Part shown: positions 54,134-63,472 of the stretch, piece by piece | Layout: each line of letters starts with the position of its first letter | How positions within the stretch are numbered: position 1 is the first letter of the stretch | Source of the DNA: CAZWAP01 sp964632005 | GTDB taxonomy: Bacteria; Planctomycetota; Phycisphaerae; Sedimentisphaerales; Anaerobacaceae | NCBI GenBank assembly: GCA_964632005.1 | Contig: CAZWAP010000008.1 | Span: 22,745 to 86,744 of the forward strand | Direction: 5' to 3' | DNA length: 64,000 bases | Made by a program: the position numbers and the translations under genes | Notes under the pieces: model-generated | What the model saw: only the letters and a program-made list of their open reading frames with translations | What the model was told of the DNA's origin: nothing | Database searches by the model: none

Positions 54134-54634
54134 ATGGTTATAATTGACGGTCATAATTTGCTCTGGGCGGTATGGGGGGCGAGGGAAGGGCCAGAACGGA
54201 TCAGCGATCTCCAGTTGTGTCGGCTGGTGGGCTGGTACCTCGCGCAGATCGGAGAGACCGGAGAGATTGTGTTCGACGGGCCCGGGCCGAGAGATAAGAG
54301 CGATTTCGGTGCGATCGAAGGAGTGGAGGTGCTATTTTCTGGGTTCCGGACAGATGCGGACACGGTAATCGGGGACAAGATAAAAGCAAGTACAGCGCCT
54401 CGCCGGCTGACAGTGGTCAGCAGTGACCGACGGTTGCGCAAGGCCGCCCGTGCACGCCGGGCCATCGCCGTGAAGTCGGAGGTCTTCTGGAGCCAGGTGC
54501 AGAAAGAGTCCCGTCGCAGTAGCAAGGCCAGCCGCGAGGATGAGCCGGCCGGCAAAGAAAAGGGACTTACCGAAAGTGAGACCGAGCACTGGCTGGAATT
54601 CTTCCATATGGGGGATGGTTCAGGCCAATTATGA
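54134..54634 (+). CDS. YacP-like NYN domain protein
   Basis: 166 residues with the PIN-like NYN opening MVIIDGHNLLWAVWG, DFGAIEGVEVLFSGFRTDADTVIGD and RRLTVVSSDRRLRKAARARR, whose Asp residues would bind Mg2+. The family is thought to cut RNA (tRNA/rRNA turnover). A Lys/Arg/Glu-rich linker and a short C-terminal helix (TEHWLEFFHM) follow. It comes 75 bases after pyrC; a separate transcription unit cannot be excluded. Probable ribonuclease, not proved. Confidence 0.85.
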   Translation: MVIIDGHNLLWAVWGAREGPERISDLQLCRLVGWYLAQIGETGEIVFDGPGPRDKSDFGAIEGVEVLFSGFRTDADTVIGDKIKASTAPRRLTVVSSDRRLRKAARARRAIAVKSEVFWSQVQKESRRSSKASREDEPAGKEKGLTESETEHWLEFFHMGDGSGQL

Positions 54635-54966
54635 GTCGGCGGGCTCGTTTGCGACGTTCTTAGTACTGATAATGGGCATTTGCAGTAGCCGGGCCGTCTT
54701 GTTGCCTCCGGAAGCGTTCGCCGAGGTGGAGGGTTTGCCGACGAAGTGCGCACGGGGGCAAATTCCGTTTGTTTTTTGTTGCCAGGTTTGAGAATAAGCA
54801 GTATAAAAAGGCTTTTCCGATTGCTTGCTGCCGCTTGGATGAGGATGGTAATGGCGGCAGGCGCTTCTGAGAGGGGATTCGCAAAGGCCGGCTCGAGAAG
54901 CTGCTGAAAGACAGCCGGGCCGAGGTAGAGGCTTTTTTGGGGACTTTAGCAGTAGATGGAGAAACG
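54635..54966. other. Intergenic region with the nifJ promoter and leader
   Basis: No gene found. The promoter listed at 54779-54807 is followed by about 155 bases of leader in which I see no standard riboswitch. The ORFs that cross here have no conserved features. Confidence 0.5.
54779..54807 (+). promoter_or_regulatory. sigma70-type promoter of nifJ
   Basis: TTGCCA (54779-54784), 17-base spacer, TATAAA (54802-54807). Predicted transcript start about 54814, leaving a leader of about 150 bases before the nifJ ATG. Confidence 0.55.
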
Positions 54967-57900
54967 ATGAGTCGCAGAATGGTAACGATTGACGGGAACA
55001 CGGCGGCGGCAACGGTTGCCCACGCCACCAACGAGGTAATCGCGATATACCCGATCACGCCCAGCTCTCCGATGGGGGAGATCGCCGACGCAAGATCGGC
55101 CAAGGGACAGGTCAATATATGGGGGACGGTCCCTTCGGTTACTGAGATGCAATCTGAGGCCGGAGCAGCAGCTGCGGTGCACGGGGCCCTGGCGGCCGGG
55201 GCCCTGACGACCACCTTCACCGCCTCCCAGGGATTGCTGTTGATGATCCCGAGTATGTACAAGATAGCCGGGGAGCTGCTCCCGACGGTCTTCCACGTAT
55301 CGGCCCGGTCTCTGGCCTGCCAGGCCCTCTCGATATTTGGCGACCATTCTGACGTGATGACCTGCCGCGAAACGGGCTTTGCGATGCTCGTATCAGACAG
55401 CGTCCAGGAGGTGATGGATATCGCCCTTATCGCCCAGCAGGCCACCCTCGCCTCGCAGGTGCCCTTCATACACTTCTTCGACGGGTTCCGAACGAGCCAC
55501 GAGGTTCAGAAGGTCGAGGAGCTGACGATGGATGATATGCGGGAGATCATCGACGATGAGCTTGTGGCCAGGCACAAGGCCAGGGCGTTGACGCCCGATC
55601 GGCCGATGATCAGCGGGACCGCCCAGAACCCGGATGTCTATTTCCAGGGCAGGGAAACGGTCAACAAGTATTACCTGGCGGTCCCGCAGATCGTCCAGGA
55701 AACGATGAACAAGTTTGCAAAGGTGGTCGGCCGGCAGTACCACCTGTTTGACTACATCGGCGCTCCTGACGCCCAGAAAGTGATCGTCGTGATGGGTTCC
55801 GGCGCGGATGTCGCGCACGAAACGGCCGAGTATCTGGCCGGCCAGGGCCAGAAAGTGGGCGTGGTCAAGGTCAGGCTGTTCCATCCCTTCAGCGGGCAGG
55901 CTTTTCTAAGTACGCTGCCCAAGACGGTCAAGAAGATAGCGGTACTCGACAGGACCAAGGAACCCGGCTCGCTCGGTGAGCCGTTGTACCTGAATATCCG
56001 CACCGCGGTCGGCGAGGCAATGGAGCAGGGCAAAGGGCCTTTCTCCGAGTATCCTCTGATAGTAGGGGGACGGTACGGCCTCGGCTCCAAGGACTTTACG
56101 CCCGCGATGGTCAAGGCGGTTTACGATAACCTCGATGCCCCCCAGCCGAAGCACAAGTTTACCGTCGGAATTACCGACGACGTCACCGGCACGAGCCTTG
56201 AGGTGGATGAGTCGTTCGATGTCTCCGACGAGGGCTTTTTCACCGGTCTTTTCTACGGACTCGGCTCGGACGGGACCGTGGGGGCAAACCGCAACTCTGT
56301 AAAGATAATCGGCGAGCTGACGGACAACTACGCCCAGGCGTATTTCGTTTACGACTCGAAGAAAGCCGGCGCCGTGACCGTCTCGCACATCCGGTTCGGA
56401 AAGGAAATTATTAGGCGGCCTTACCTTGTCAGTAAGGCCGATTTTGTTGCGTGCCATAACCCGGTGTTCCTCGAGCAGTTCGATATGCTCAGCTCTGCCC
56501 GGCCGGGCGGCACGTTCCTGCTGACCAGCAGCCACGGCCCCGAGCAGGTCTGGGATACCCTTCCCCGGGAGGTCCAGAAGCAGATAATCGAGAAAAAGCT
56601 GAAGTTCTACGTCATTGACGCCATCGGGATAGCACAGCAGCTCGGCTTGGGCGGCCGTATCAATGTTATTATGCAGACCGCGTTTTTCAAGATCAGCAAC
56701 ATAATCCCACTGGAAACGGCTATCAAGGCTATCAAGGACGCCATAGCGAAGACCTACGGCAAGAAGGGCCAGAAGGTCGTGGATATGAACAACGCCGCCG
56801 TGGACGCAGCGGTGAACAAGGTTTACCAGGTGAAGGTACCGGCCGAGGTGACGAGCAAGATCCGAATGCGAAGGGTGGTGCCAGAAGATGCGCCCGAATT
56901 CGTCAAAGAAGTCACGGCGGAGCTGATGGCCTTCAAGGGCGACAGGGTCCCGGTGAGCAAAATCCCGGACGATGGGAAGTGGCCGACCGGTACGACTAAG
57001 TACGAAAAGCGCAATATCGCCGTCAATATCCCCGTCTGGGAGCCGCAAATTTGCATCCAGTGCGGGACCTGTTCGTTTGTTTGCCCCCACGCCGCCATAC
57101 GCATCAAGGCCTATGACCCAAAGCACCTCGACGGCGCACCGGAGACATTCAAGAGCGCCGAGGCAAGGGGTAAAGACTTCAGTGGAATGAAGTTCACCGT
57201 GCAGGTGGCCCCCGAAGACTGCACGGGCTGCGGGGTGTGCGTCCAGATGTGCCCTGCCCAGCAGAAGGACGCCAATAAGCAGCCGACGGGCCGCAAAGCG
57301 ATAAATCTCGCGCCCCAGGAGCCACTCCGCCAGCCGGAGCGCGAGAACTACGCCTACTTCCTGGCGATTCCCAATACCGACCCGGCCTTGTTCAAGACCG
57401 GCACCGTCAAAGGCAGCCAGTTGATAGAGCCGCTGTTCGAATATTCCGGGGCCTGCGCGGGCTGCGGAGAAACCCCCTATGTAAAGCTGCTTACCCAGTT
57501 GTTTGGCGACCGCGCATACATCGGAAATGCCACCGGCTGTTCCTCGATTTACGGAGGCAACCTGCCGACCACGCCGTATACGAGCAGATCGGATGGCAGA
57601 GGGCCGACGTGGAGTAATAGCTTGTTCGAAGACGCAGCCGAGTTCGCGATGGGGATGCGGCTGACGGTCGACAAGTTCAAAGAGCGTGCTTTGATGCTGC
57701 TTGGTAAGGCGGCTGAAGCCGGATGCCTCGACAAGGAGCTTGCCGAAGAAATAAGGCAGGCAGTGCTGGCCGATGATGCCGCACAAAGCGCCATAGAACA
57801 ACAGCGGGTCAGGGTAGAGAAACTCAAGCAACAGTGCGGCAAGAGCGATTGCCGTGAATGCAAGCAGCTTATGGACGTTGCCGATTACCTTGTCCGCAAG

Positions 57901-58545
57901 AGTGTCTGGGCACTGGGCGGGGACGGCTGGGCGTACGACATCGGCTACGGCGGGCTGGACCACGTCCTTGCAAGTGGCGCAAACGTCAACGTCCTCGTGC
58001 TTGATACGGAGGTCTACTCGAATACGGGCGGCCAGATGTCAAAATCAACTCCGCGGGCGGCCGTGGCCAAATTCGCCGCAGGTGGAAAACTCGCCCCCAA
58101 GAAAGACCTCGGTCTTCTGGCAATGACCTACGGGAATATATACGTGGCGAAGGTGGCGATGGGCGCGAATACCCAGCAGACAGTCAAGGCCTTCGTGGAG
58201 GCGGAGGCCTACCCGGGGCCGTCCCTGATAATCGCCTATGCCCACTGTATCGCCCATGGCATCAATATGACCCTCGGTTACCAGGAGCAGAAAAAGGCGG
58301 TGGCATCTGGACACTGGCCTTTGTACCGGTTTGATCCCCGGCTGAAAGAGCAGGGCAAGAACCCACTGCAGCTTGATTCCAAGGCTCCGACGGTCGAGTT
58401 CGAGGAGTATGCTTACGGCGAGAACCGGTATCGCAGTCTAAAGCAGTCCAGGCCGGAAATCGCCGCGGAGCTGATGAAGCTCGCCAAGAGCGACGCCGCC
58501 CAGCGCTATGCCCTGATGCAGCAGCTCGCAAACCTGCAGTGCTAA
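54967..58545 (+). CDS. nifJ: Pyruvate:ferredoxin (flavodoxin) oxidoreductase
   Basis: Oxidative decarboxylation of pyruvate to acetyl-CoA with ferredoxin as acceptor, typical of anaerobes. 1192 residues in a single chain. Domains in order: pyrimidine-binding (VTIDGNTAAATVAHATNEVIAIYPITPSS), transketolase-like II, the gamma domain (SHIRFGKEIIRRPYLV), the 2[4Fe-4S] ferredoxin domain (CIQCGTCSFVCPHAAIR and CTGCGVCVQMCPAQQ), and the TPP-binding domain with CAGCGETPYVKLL, ATGCSSIYGGN, GGDGWAYDIGYGG and EVYSNTGGQMSKS. The ATG at 54967 has GGAGA upstream. Suggests fermentative or sulfidic-sediment life. Confidence 0.97.
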   Translation: MSRRMVTIDGNTAAATVAHATNEVIAIYPITPSSPMGEIADARSAKGQVNIWGTVPSVTEMQSEAGAAAAVHGALAAGALTTTFTASQGLLLMIPSMYKIAGELLPTVFHVSARSLACQALSIFGDHSDVMTCRETGFAMLVSDSVQEVMDIALIAQQATLASQVPFIHFFDGFRTSHEVQKVEELTMDDMREIIDDELVARHKARALTPDRPMISGTAQNPDVYFQGRETVNKYYLAVPQIVQETMNKFAKVVGRQYHLFDYIGAPDAQKVIVVMGSGADVAHETAEYLAGQGQKVGVVKVRLFHPFSGQAFLSTLPKTVKKIAVLDRTKEPGSLGEPLYLNIRTAVGEAMEQGKGPFSEYPLIVGGRYGLGSKDFTPAMVKAVYDNLDAPQPKHKFTVGITDDVTGTSLEVDESFDVSDEGFFTGLFYGLGSDGTVGANRNSVKIIGELTDNYAQAYFVYDSKKAGAVTVSHIRFGKEIIRRPYLVSKADFVACHNPVFLEQFDMLSSARPGGTFLLTSSHGPEQVWDTLPREVQKQIIEKKLKFYVIDAIGIAQQLGLGGRINVIMQTAFFKISNIIPLETAIKAIKDAIAKTYGKKGQKVVDMNNAAVDAAVNKVYQVKVPAEVTSKIRMRRVVPEDAPEFVKEVTAELMAFKGDRVPVSKIPDDGKWPTGTTKYEKRNIAVNIPVWEPQICIQCGTCSFVCPHAAIRIKAYDPKHLDGAPETFKSAEARGKDFSGMKFTVQVAPEDCTGCGVCVQMCPAQQKDANKQPTGRKAINLAPQEPLRQPERENYAYFLAIPNTDPALFKTGTVKGSQLIEPLFEYSGACAGCGETPYVKLLTQLFGDRAYIGNATGCSSIYGGNLPTTPYTSRSDGRGPTWSNSLFEDAAEFAMGMRLTVDKFKERALMLLGKAAEAGCLDKELAEEIRQAVLADDAAQSAIEQQRVRVEKLKQQCGKSDCRECKQLMDVADYLVRKSVWALGGDGWAYDIGYGGLDHVLASGANVNVLVLDTEVYSNTGGQMSKSTPRAAVAKFAAGGKLAPKKDLGLLAMTYGNIYVAKVAMGANTQQTVKAFVEAEAYPGPSLIIAYAHCIAHGINMTLGYQEQKKAVASGHWPLYRFDPRLKEQGKNPLQLDSKAPTVEFEEYAYGENRYRSLKQSRPEIAAELMKLAKSDAAQRYALMQQLANLQC

Positions 58546-58612
58546 AGGCGGCAATAAGTAAAAAGGGGACAGTAGGATCGGGGCTGGCAGACAGGAGGCA
58601 CAAGAACACAGG

Positions 58613-59398
58613 ATGAGCGATCGACTTTCCAGGATGGTATCGTTGGTGCTGGCTACCTTGCTGGTTGCCGCTGGGTGTGCTCAGCAGCGACTCGGCACGG
58701 TTGACAGGCTCGCGGTGGGTCCGGACGCAGAGACCCTTGCAGCCGGGTCAGGGCAGTCAGCGGTGGCGATAGGAGCGGCAGGGGGCCTGCAAGCGTGGAC
58801 GGAGGCGAAGATGCTGGAGCTTGACTGCGTTGTCGCGCTCTACCAGCCGGACGGCAGCTATTACCTGACCGAACAACGTTACCAGGTTTTCCCGTGGTCG
58901 AATGCGATCCGCCTCTCGGGCGCCGAGCCAGGCGGGCGGTACGTCTGGCAGCTCTCCCGGGGCGCCTTCGAGCTCTTGGAAGGACAGAGCCGCTACGAGG
59001 GCCTGGATGTGGGCGTCGATTACGCCTGTATAGCAGAGGGCATACTGAACCTGGTGACGGCACCGGCCAGGTTGCTTGATGCTTCGGTGGAGTTTGACCG
59101 CTCGAGCGCGCCGGTCAAGCTGGAGGGGCTGTGGTATCAGCCGATCAGGCGGACAGTAAAGGCCGATGCGAAGGACTCGCCGGCCCTGCGTGAAACGGCT
59201 TTTTACCAGCAACGCAGCAACGGGCGTGTGGATATGGTCTTATTAAGATGTGCTGCAGGGACCGTGCTTGTGGTCCGTGGGTACGACTATACGGCGGTGA
59301 GAAAAGGCGGCGTACTCCTTCCCTCGAGGATAGAGGTATTCAAGGCCACCCCGGGTAGGGCGGCACGCAAGCGGCTCATTCGGATAGACCTGAAGTAG
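58613..59398 (+). CDS. Lipoprotein of unknown function
   Basis: 261 residues. Signal peptide with lipobox LATLLVAAGC. The mature part (AWTEAKMLELDCVVALYQPDGSYYLTEQRYQVFPWSNAIRLSG ... RYVWQLSRGAFELLEGQSRY ... IRRTVKADAKDSPALRETAFYQQRSNGRVDMVLLRCAAG) is mostly beta strand and could form a LolA-type or similar half-barrel. Not recognised. It lies 67 bases after nifJ and 740 bases before the exopolysaccharide gene, so it may be co-transcribed with nifJ without being related to it. Confidence 0.78.
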   Translation: MSDRLSRMVSLVLATLLVAAGCAQQRLGTVDRLAVGPDAETLAAGSGQSAVAIGAAGGLQAWTEAKMLELDCVVALYQPDGSYYLTEQRYQVFPWSNAIRLSGAEPGGRYVWQLSRGAFELLEGQSRYEGLDVGVDYACIAEGILNLVTAPARLLDASVEFDRSSAPVKLEGLWYQPIRRTVKADAKDSPALRETAFYQQRSNGRVDMVLLRCAAGTVLVVRGYDYTAVRKGGVLLPSRIEVFKATPGRAARKRLIRIDLK

Positions 59399-59626
59399 CC
59401 GTAGCCTTGCTATCGGGCACGAATGGGTCCTGGGCGTATTCCTTGAGATAGCCGGGCAGATTCGTTTTGCCAAAGCTGGAAAAATAGAAAAGTGTCCCTC
59501 CAAACAGGGGGACCTAATCGCGGACGGGGCGAGACTTTGGCTTTCCCACGTGTTGTGTCGCTGGCCGACAGTTCTCAGGGCGGCCGGTTACCGGTCGGAC
59601 CAGTTGGGAAGGATGCCGCTGTGCCC

Positions 59627-59642
59627 TGGCAGGGGACCTGCA
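59627..59642 (+). promoter_or_regulatory. sigma54-like promoter candidate
   Basis: TGGCAGGGGACCTGCA matches the -24/-12 consensus (TGGCACGNNNNTTGCW) at all but two fixed positions, with exact GG-to-GC spacing. It lies 500 bases before the export gene start. Sigma54 control of exosortase/PEP-CTERM genes is known in other bacteria. Weak point: the long leader. Confidence 0.4.
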
Positions 59643-59657
59643 AGGTCCGCTGTGGAG

Positions 59658-59691
59658 GCACGCGTTTTAGCGCAAAGTGCAACTTTTTTTT
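59658..59691 (+). terminator. Terminator-like hairpin with T8
   Basis: GCAC (59658-59661) pairs with GTGC (59677-59680); the inner GCG/CGC can pair around TTTTAG; eight T follow at 59684-59691. The stem is short and bulged. It could end the upstream lipoprotein transcript or act as a leader attenuator. Confidence 0.35.
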
Positions 59692-60138
59692 CTTAAGGAC
59701 GCCATTCCGGGCTGTGCTGGCAGCTTGCGGATTATCGGCCCCAGATTGCAGCTATCAGACCCAAAGGCTCTCCGCCCAGCGTGGAGGCTGGGCCGGGCTT
59801 GGCCACCCGAAAGAGCTGCCCGTGAGCAGTAAGAGTCGGTGGCGAAATATGCCTGATGTCTAACTGCTTATAAGGATTGTAGTTGCGCTAAGAATATCGG
59901 ATGGGGCCAGCTCGGTCGCACGTTGCCCCAGATCTGCAAGGGTCCTGCTGTGGGGCCGGATTTCGAGCACGCGCCACGGCACAGTGCGATTCTTTTTTGC
60001 CGTGATTATTACAAGGCCAAAAAAATGTTAAGCACCCCCTTTATTGAACCGATAAATCTCCGAGTGAAGAGGCATTTTGGTTGTTTCGAGGCTTTGGAAC
60101 AGACGAAAAACTCGGGGTTTAGTAGGAAGTTCAGTGCC

Positions 60139-62439
60139 ATGAAAAGCATAAGAACTGAGAGGAAGAACAATAAGAACCGCCGGAAAGAGCCAAGGACTCT
60201 TAACCGTCTATCCAGTTTGCTGGGCGCCTGTGTCCTGATTTTACTGATGGTATCCGCAGGCTGCGGCAACAAGTTCTGGGATCCGGCGCAGGTCGGGCGG
60301 TTTCGGCCTACGCCTGCCGTCAATCTGATCCTGGATTCGCTCGGCGTGGCCGAGGAAACCGAGATCGCCTGGGAGCACGGCGAGGAGCCGCGACCCGAGG
60401 ACACGATCGTCACCGAGACCGACCACGTCTTCAGGGCCGGTGACGTGGCGCGGATCTCGATCTTCGAGCTTCTACAGGAAGGCGTTATGACAACGAACGA
60501 CTACGTTGTCACCGAAACGGGCAAGATATCGATACCGTACGTCGGAGTCATCGAGGCGGCCGGTCTTACCGAGACGCAGCTTGAAGAAGAGATCAGGCGG
60601 ATTCTGTCACCGAGCATATTGAAGGATCCATCGGTCACGGTGACGCTGATTGGTTCCCAGCAGCGGACGTTTTCGATATTGGGTGACGGTATCTCGCTTC
60701 CCGGCCGGTACGTCATCCCGCGATACGATTTCCGCCTGACCGACGCGCTGGCAATGGCCGGCGGCCAGAGGCAGTTCAACGTTAGCTACATATACGTATC
60801 GCGCTATGTGGACGAGGGCGAGTTGCCCGCGTTAGAGCAGCCCGCTACTCCAATTGCACCGGTCGGACCCGAACAGACCGTTCCGGAGCTTGAAGAGCCG
60901 GAGAAGCCGACCACCAGCGAGGTCGGGGAAATCATCGCGCCTCGTGCGCAGCGTACGCGCTGGCCTTCCAGTGACGTGGTGATAGCAACTTCGGAGATGG
61001 CGACCGCCAAAGAGTTCGGTTCAGCCACTCAAGCACTGGCCAGTTCGCCGGAGGTCACGACGGATGCTACCACCCCCGCCGGAACCTCGATGTGGCAAGA
61101 GCAAACGGAGAATGAGCGTGTTACCGTCACGGACATACTCAACGCCCTGGCCGCGAGGTCGCAGCGCCAGCAGAGCCCCGATGCCACGATGGTCGCCGGT
61201 GCTCCTGCGGAGCAGGCCAAGACGGAGATTGCCGAAGAGCCTGCGCCTCAGATAGACCGCAGTAACGTTGTCTACGATCAGGCCACCCCAGCAACCCCGG
61301 TCGGCGACGAGGAGAGTTCTGTTGACTCAATAATGAAGACGCTGGCGGAGCGGTCGGCTGCTCAACCCGTTCAAGAGCAACTGGCTCCTGACGTGGGGAT
61401 CCAGCCCAGCCGGCCCATTGAGCCGGCCGCCAGACCGTCGGAACCACCGAGCGGGATCGATGACATTCTCCGGTCGTTGGAAGAACGGCCGGCCAGACAG
61501 ATCACCGACGAGAGTGAAGATTGGGAAAGCGTCTTGAAATCCTTTGCAACTCCAAGCGCCGCCGAGCAGCCGGGTCGTGATCAAATGGATATCGACGAGC
61601 TGCTCGAGTCGTTTGCTGAGCCCGAGATTGGCGTGGAAACGGGTGAACAAACCGCCGTTGAAGACGTAGATTTGGGGATGGGCCAAGGAGTGGAGGCCCC
61701 TGCCGCTGATACGTCCGGGGCCGCCGGGGCACCCACGCGGACGGCGACTGCCGAGGAGCCGGGGCGTATCGAGTGGGTTTTTCAGGATGGCAAGTGGGTT
61801 CCAATCCAGGTAGGACCTGTGGCGCCGCCCAAGCCGGTGATCGAGGTTGAGCCGGGCCTTCAACCCTCGCCGCCGAGTGTTGAGGTGCCCACGGGCATAC
61901 CCGAATGGGTGCCGGGCAGGAAGACGCGCCTGATCAAGATCCCGGCAGACAAACTGATGGCCGGGGACCCGCGATACAATATAGTGATCAGGCCGGGCGA
62001 TGCGATCTTCGTGCCGGTTGATGTTATCGGCGAGTTTCTCGTGATGGGCAATGTCAACAGGCAGGGCTACATTCCAATCACCGGTCGTCCTCTGACATTG
62101 AAGATGGCCATAGCAGCCGCGGGCGGCCTGGGGCCGCTGGCCTACCCGAAACGCTGCGAGGTCGTCAGAAGGATCGGGCGGAAAAAAGAAGAAATCGTGA
62201 TGGTTGACCTGGACAAGATTGCCAGTGGTGAACAGCCGGACTTCTTTATCAAGCCCAACGACCTTATCAACGTCGGCACCCATGCGACCTCAAGGTGGCG
62301 TGCTGTTCTTCGCAACGCCTTCAGAGCAACTTACGGGTTTGGCTTCGTCTACGACAGAAACTTCGCCCTGGACAATTACTACAACTACTACGGGCGTAGC
62401 CAGCGCATCGACATCAGCGAGGCGGTTAAGATATTCTAA
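60139..62439 (+). CDS. Wza-like polysaccharide export lipoprotein with long repeat-bearing insert
   Basis: 766 residues. Signal peptide with lipobox (LLGACVLILLMVSAGC), then the poly_export domain (HVFRAGDVARISIFELLQEGVMTTNDYVV ... GKISIPYVGVIEAAGLTETQLEEEIRRIL) and a first SLBB-type strand set (QQRTFSILGDGISLPGRYVI). Residues about 220-580 are a disordered, Pro/Ala/Glu-rich insert carrying five 11-residue repeats. A second SLBB domain (FLVMGNVNRQGYIPITGRPLTLKMAIAAAGGL) and a C-terminal region end the protein. Wza forms the outer-membrane export channel; typical homologues are about half this length. Start chosen for AGGAAG upstream. Confidence 0.88.
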   Translation: MKSIRTERKNNKNRRKEPRTLNRLSSLLGACVLILLMVSAGCGNKFWDPAQVGRFRPTPAVNLILDSLGVAEETEIAWEHGEEPRPEDTIVTETDHVFRAGDVARISIFELLQEGVMTTNDYVVTETGKISIPYVGVIEAAGLTETQLEEEIRRILSPSILKDPSVTVTLIGSQQRTFSILGDGISLPGRYVIPRYDFRLTDALAMAGGQRQFNVSYIYVSRYVDEGELPALEQPATPIAPVGPEQTVPELEEPEKPTTSEVGEIIAPRAQRTRWPSSDVVIATSEMATAKEFGSATQALASSPEVTTDATTPAGTSMWQEQTENERVTVTDILNALAARSQRQQSPDATMVAGAPAEQAKTEIAEEPAPQIDRSNVVYDQATPATPVGDEESSVDSIMKTLAERSAAQPVQEQLAPDVGIQPSRPIEPAARPSEPPSGIDDILRSLEERPARQITDESEDWESVLKSFATPSAAEQPGRDQMDIDELLESFAEPEIGVETGEQTAVEDVDLGMGQGVEAPAADTSGAAGAPTRTATAEEPGRIEWVFQDGKWVPIQVGPVAPPKPVIEVEPGLQPSPPSVEVPTGIPEWVPGRKTRLIKIPADKLMAGDPRYNIVIRPGDAIFVPVDVIGEFLVMGNVNRQGYIPITGRPLTLKMAIAAAGGLGPLAYPKRCEVVRRIGRKKEEIVMVDLDKIASGEQPDFFIKPNDLINVGTHATSRWRAVLRNAFRATYGFGFVYDRNFALDNYYNYYGRSQRIDISEAVKIF
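61126..61623 (+). repeat. Five degenerate 11-residue repeats coded within the export gene
   Basis: Coded 11-mers: VTDILNALAAR (61126-61158), VDSIMKTLAER (61321-61353), IDDILRSLEER (61456-61488), WESVLKSFATP (61522-61554) and IDELLESFAEP (61591-61623). Consensus: [VI]-D-x-[ILV]-[LM]-x-[ST]-[LF]-A-E-[RP]. Each looks like a short amphipathic helix in an otherwise disordered insert; the first four are followed by small polar residues and Gln. Spacing falls from 195 to about 66 bases. Confidence 0.75.
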
Positions 62440-62486
62440 GGGCTGTAACGACTGTTTCGGCAGCGGGAAGGAAGCGTTGCCTTGTT

Positions 62487-63464
62487 ATGGTGGACGATAT
62501 TGCTTCTACAGGTGGAAAATTATGCGCGGCGGGTACGCCCCGCGAGAAGGGACAGTGGCGGGAGCTCGGCGTCAACGTTTACGTCAAGATTGCAGTAGTA
62601 GGAGCTTTGATTTGCTATATTTTTCGTGACGAGATCGAGAGCCTTGTTCACAGGTGGAGCACAGACAGCAGTTGGTCACACGGCTTTCTGATCCCTTTTT
62701 TCAGCCTCTACTTCTTGAACCAGCGCCGCAAAGAGATTCTGAATCTTCAAGCCAGGCCGAGTTACCTCGGCCTGGTTTTGCTGTTATGCGTGATCGGGCT
62801 TCACGCGGCGAACAAGGCGAGTATGTCGGGCTATGCGTACCTTCAGCCGATAGCGCTGATAGCGACAATAGGTTCCGTGGCCCTGTTTCTGGGTGGCTGG
62901 CGATTGGTCAGGTACGCGTGGCTGCCGATCGGGTTTCTTGTTTTTGCCGTGCCGCTTCCGCAGCGCTATTATTTCCGTCTGACGATGCCGATGCGGCTGC
63001 TTGCGGCGAACATAGCAGCGGCTCTGCTCGAGCTTGTTAAGGGGCTGGAAACGACGGTTAACGGGGTAGTTATCAGCGTAGTGTATAATGGACGGCGTAT
63101 GGAGCCCGATCTCAATGTTGCCGAGGCGTGCAGCGGGATGAGGCTCCTGATGGCGTTCTTGGCCCTGGGTGTGGCGATGGCGTATTTACATTACAGGCCA
63201 ATCTGGCAGCGACTGATTCTTCTGGCCAGCACCGTGCCGATCGCGGTTCTCTGCAACATCGTCCGGGTCACAGTTACGGGCTTTATTTACGTGTTGGTCC
63301 ATCCAAGGTACACGCAGGGCGTTTATCATGACCTGCTGGGCCTGGCGATGCTGCCCCTCGCGTTTGGATTGTACGGGTTCCTGGCGTGGTTCATCTCCGG
63401 TTTGTTCATCGAAGAGACCGAAGGCGTCACGGCAGACGTTGTAGTCCGCAGGAATAGAGCTTGA
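62487..63464 (+). CDS. Exosortase
   Basis: Transpeptidase-like integral membrane protein that processes PEP-CTERM-type tails and is tied to exopolysaccharide. 325 residues, about eight membrane spans. The three conserved catalytic residues are all there: Cys in LNVAEACSGMRLLMAF (residue ~214), Arg in VLCNIVRVTVTGFIYV (~260), His in GVYHDLLGLAMLPLAF (~281). The SHGFLIPFF motif near residue 65 is the other family landmark. Planctomycete exosortases form separate subfamilies; I do not pick one. Next gene is EpsI-like. Substrate proteins with PEP-CTERM were not found in this window. Confidence 0.93.
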   Translation: MVDDIASTGGKLCAAGTPREKGQWRELGVNVYVKIAVVGALICYIFRDEIESLVHRWSTDSSWSHGFLIPFFSLYFLNQRRKEILNLQARPSYLGLVLLLCVIGLHAANKASMSGYAYLQPIALIATIGSVALFLGGWRLVRYAWLPIGFLVFAVPLPQRYYFRLTMPMRLLAANIAAALLELVKGLETTVNGVVISVVYNGRRMEPDLNVAEACSGMRLLMAFLALGVAMAYLHYRPIWQRLILLASTVPIAVLCNIVRVTVTGFIYVLVHPRYTQGVYHDLLGLAMLPLAFGLYGFLAWFISGLFIEETEGVTADVVVRRNRA

Positions 63465-63472
63465 GGCTTGGT

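Larger units (their letters stand above)
59399..60138 (+). other. Long non-coding leader region before the exopolysaccharide locus
   Basis: 740 bases without a supportable gene. In order: a sigma54-like site (59627-59642), a terminator-like hairpin (59658-59691), several GC-rich hairpin candidates near 59800-59930 (such as CTGC with GCAG around CCGTGA), and an inverted repeat CACGGCA/TGCCGTG (59975-60004). The translation start used for the following gene is 60139; a start at 59923 would read through this structured region and gives no recognisable protein. No known riboswitch class was identified by eye. Confidence 0.5.

Noticed and set aside
55906..57963. Open frame of 685 codons on the minus strand, opposite nifJ
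   Set aside because: It lies wholly within a well-conserved plus-strand gene; GC-rich third positions create such antisense frames, and the translation has no recognisable motif.
59600..59860. Possible cobalamin or cyclic-di-GMP riboswitch in the leader
   Set aside because: Some GGGAA- and GCCAC-like words occur, but the ordered core motifs of either class are not there.
59492..59863. Plus-strand frame of 123 codons in the leader before the export gene
   Set aside because: No ribosome-binding site, no family similarity, and it crosses the sigma54-like site and a hairpin with T8.
61327..62283. 318-codon minus-strand frame opposite the export gene
   Set aside because: Shadow of the plus-strand SLBB-containing region.
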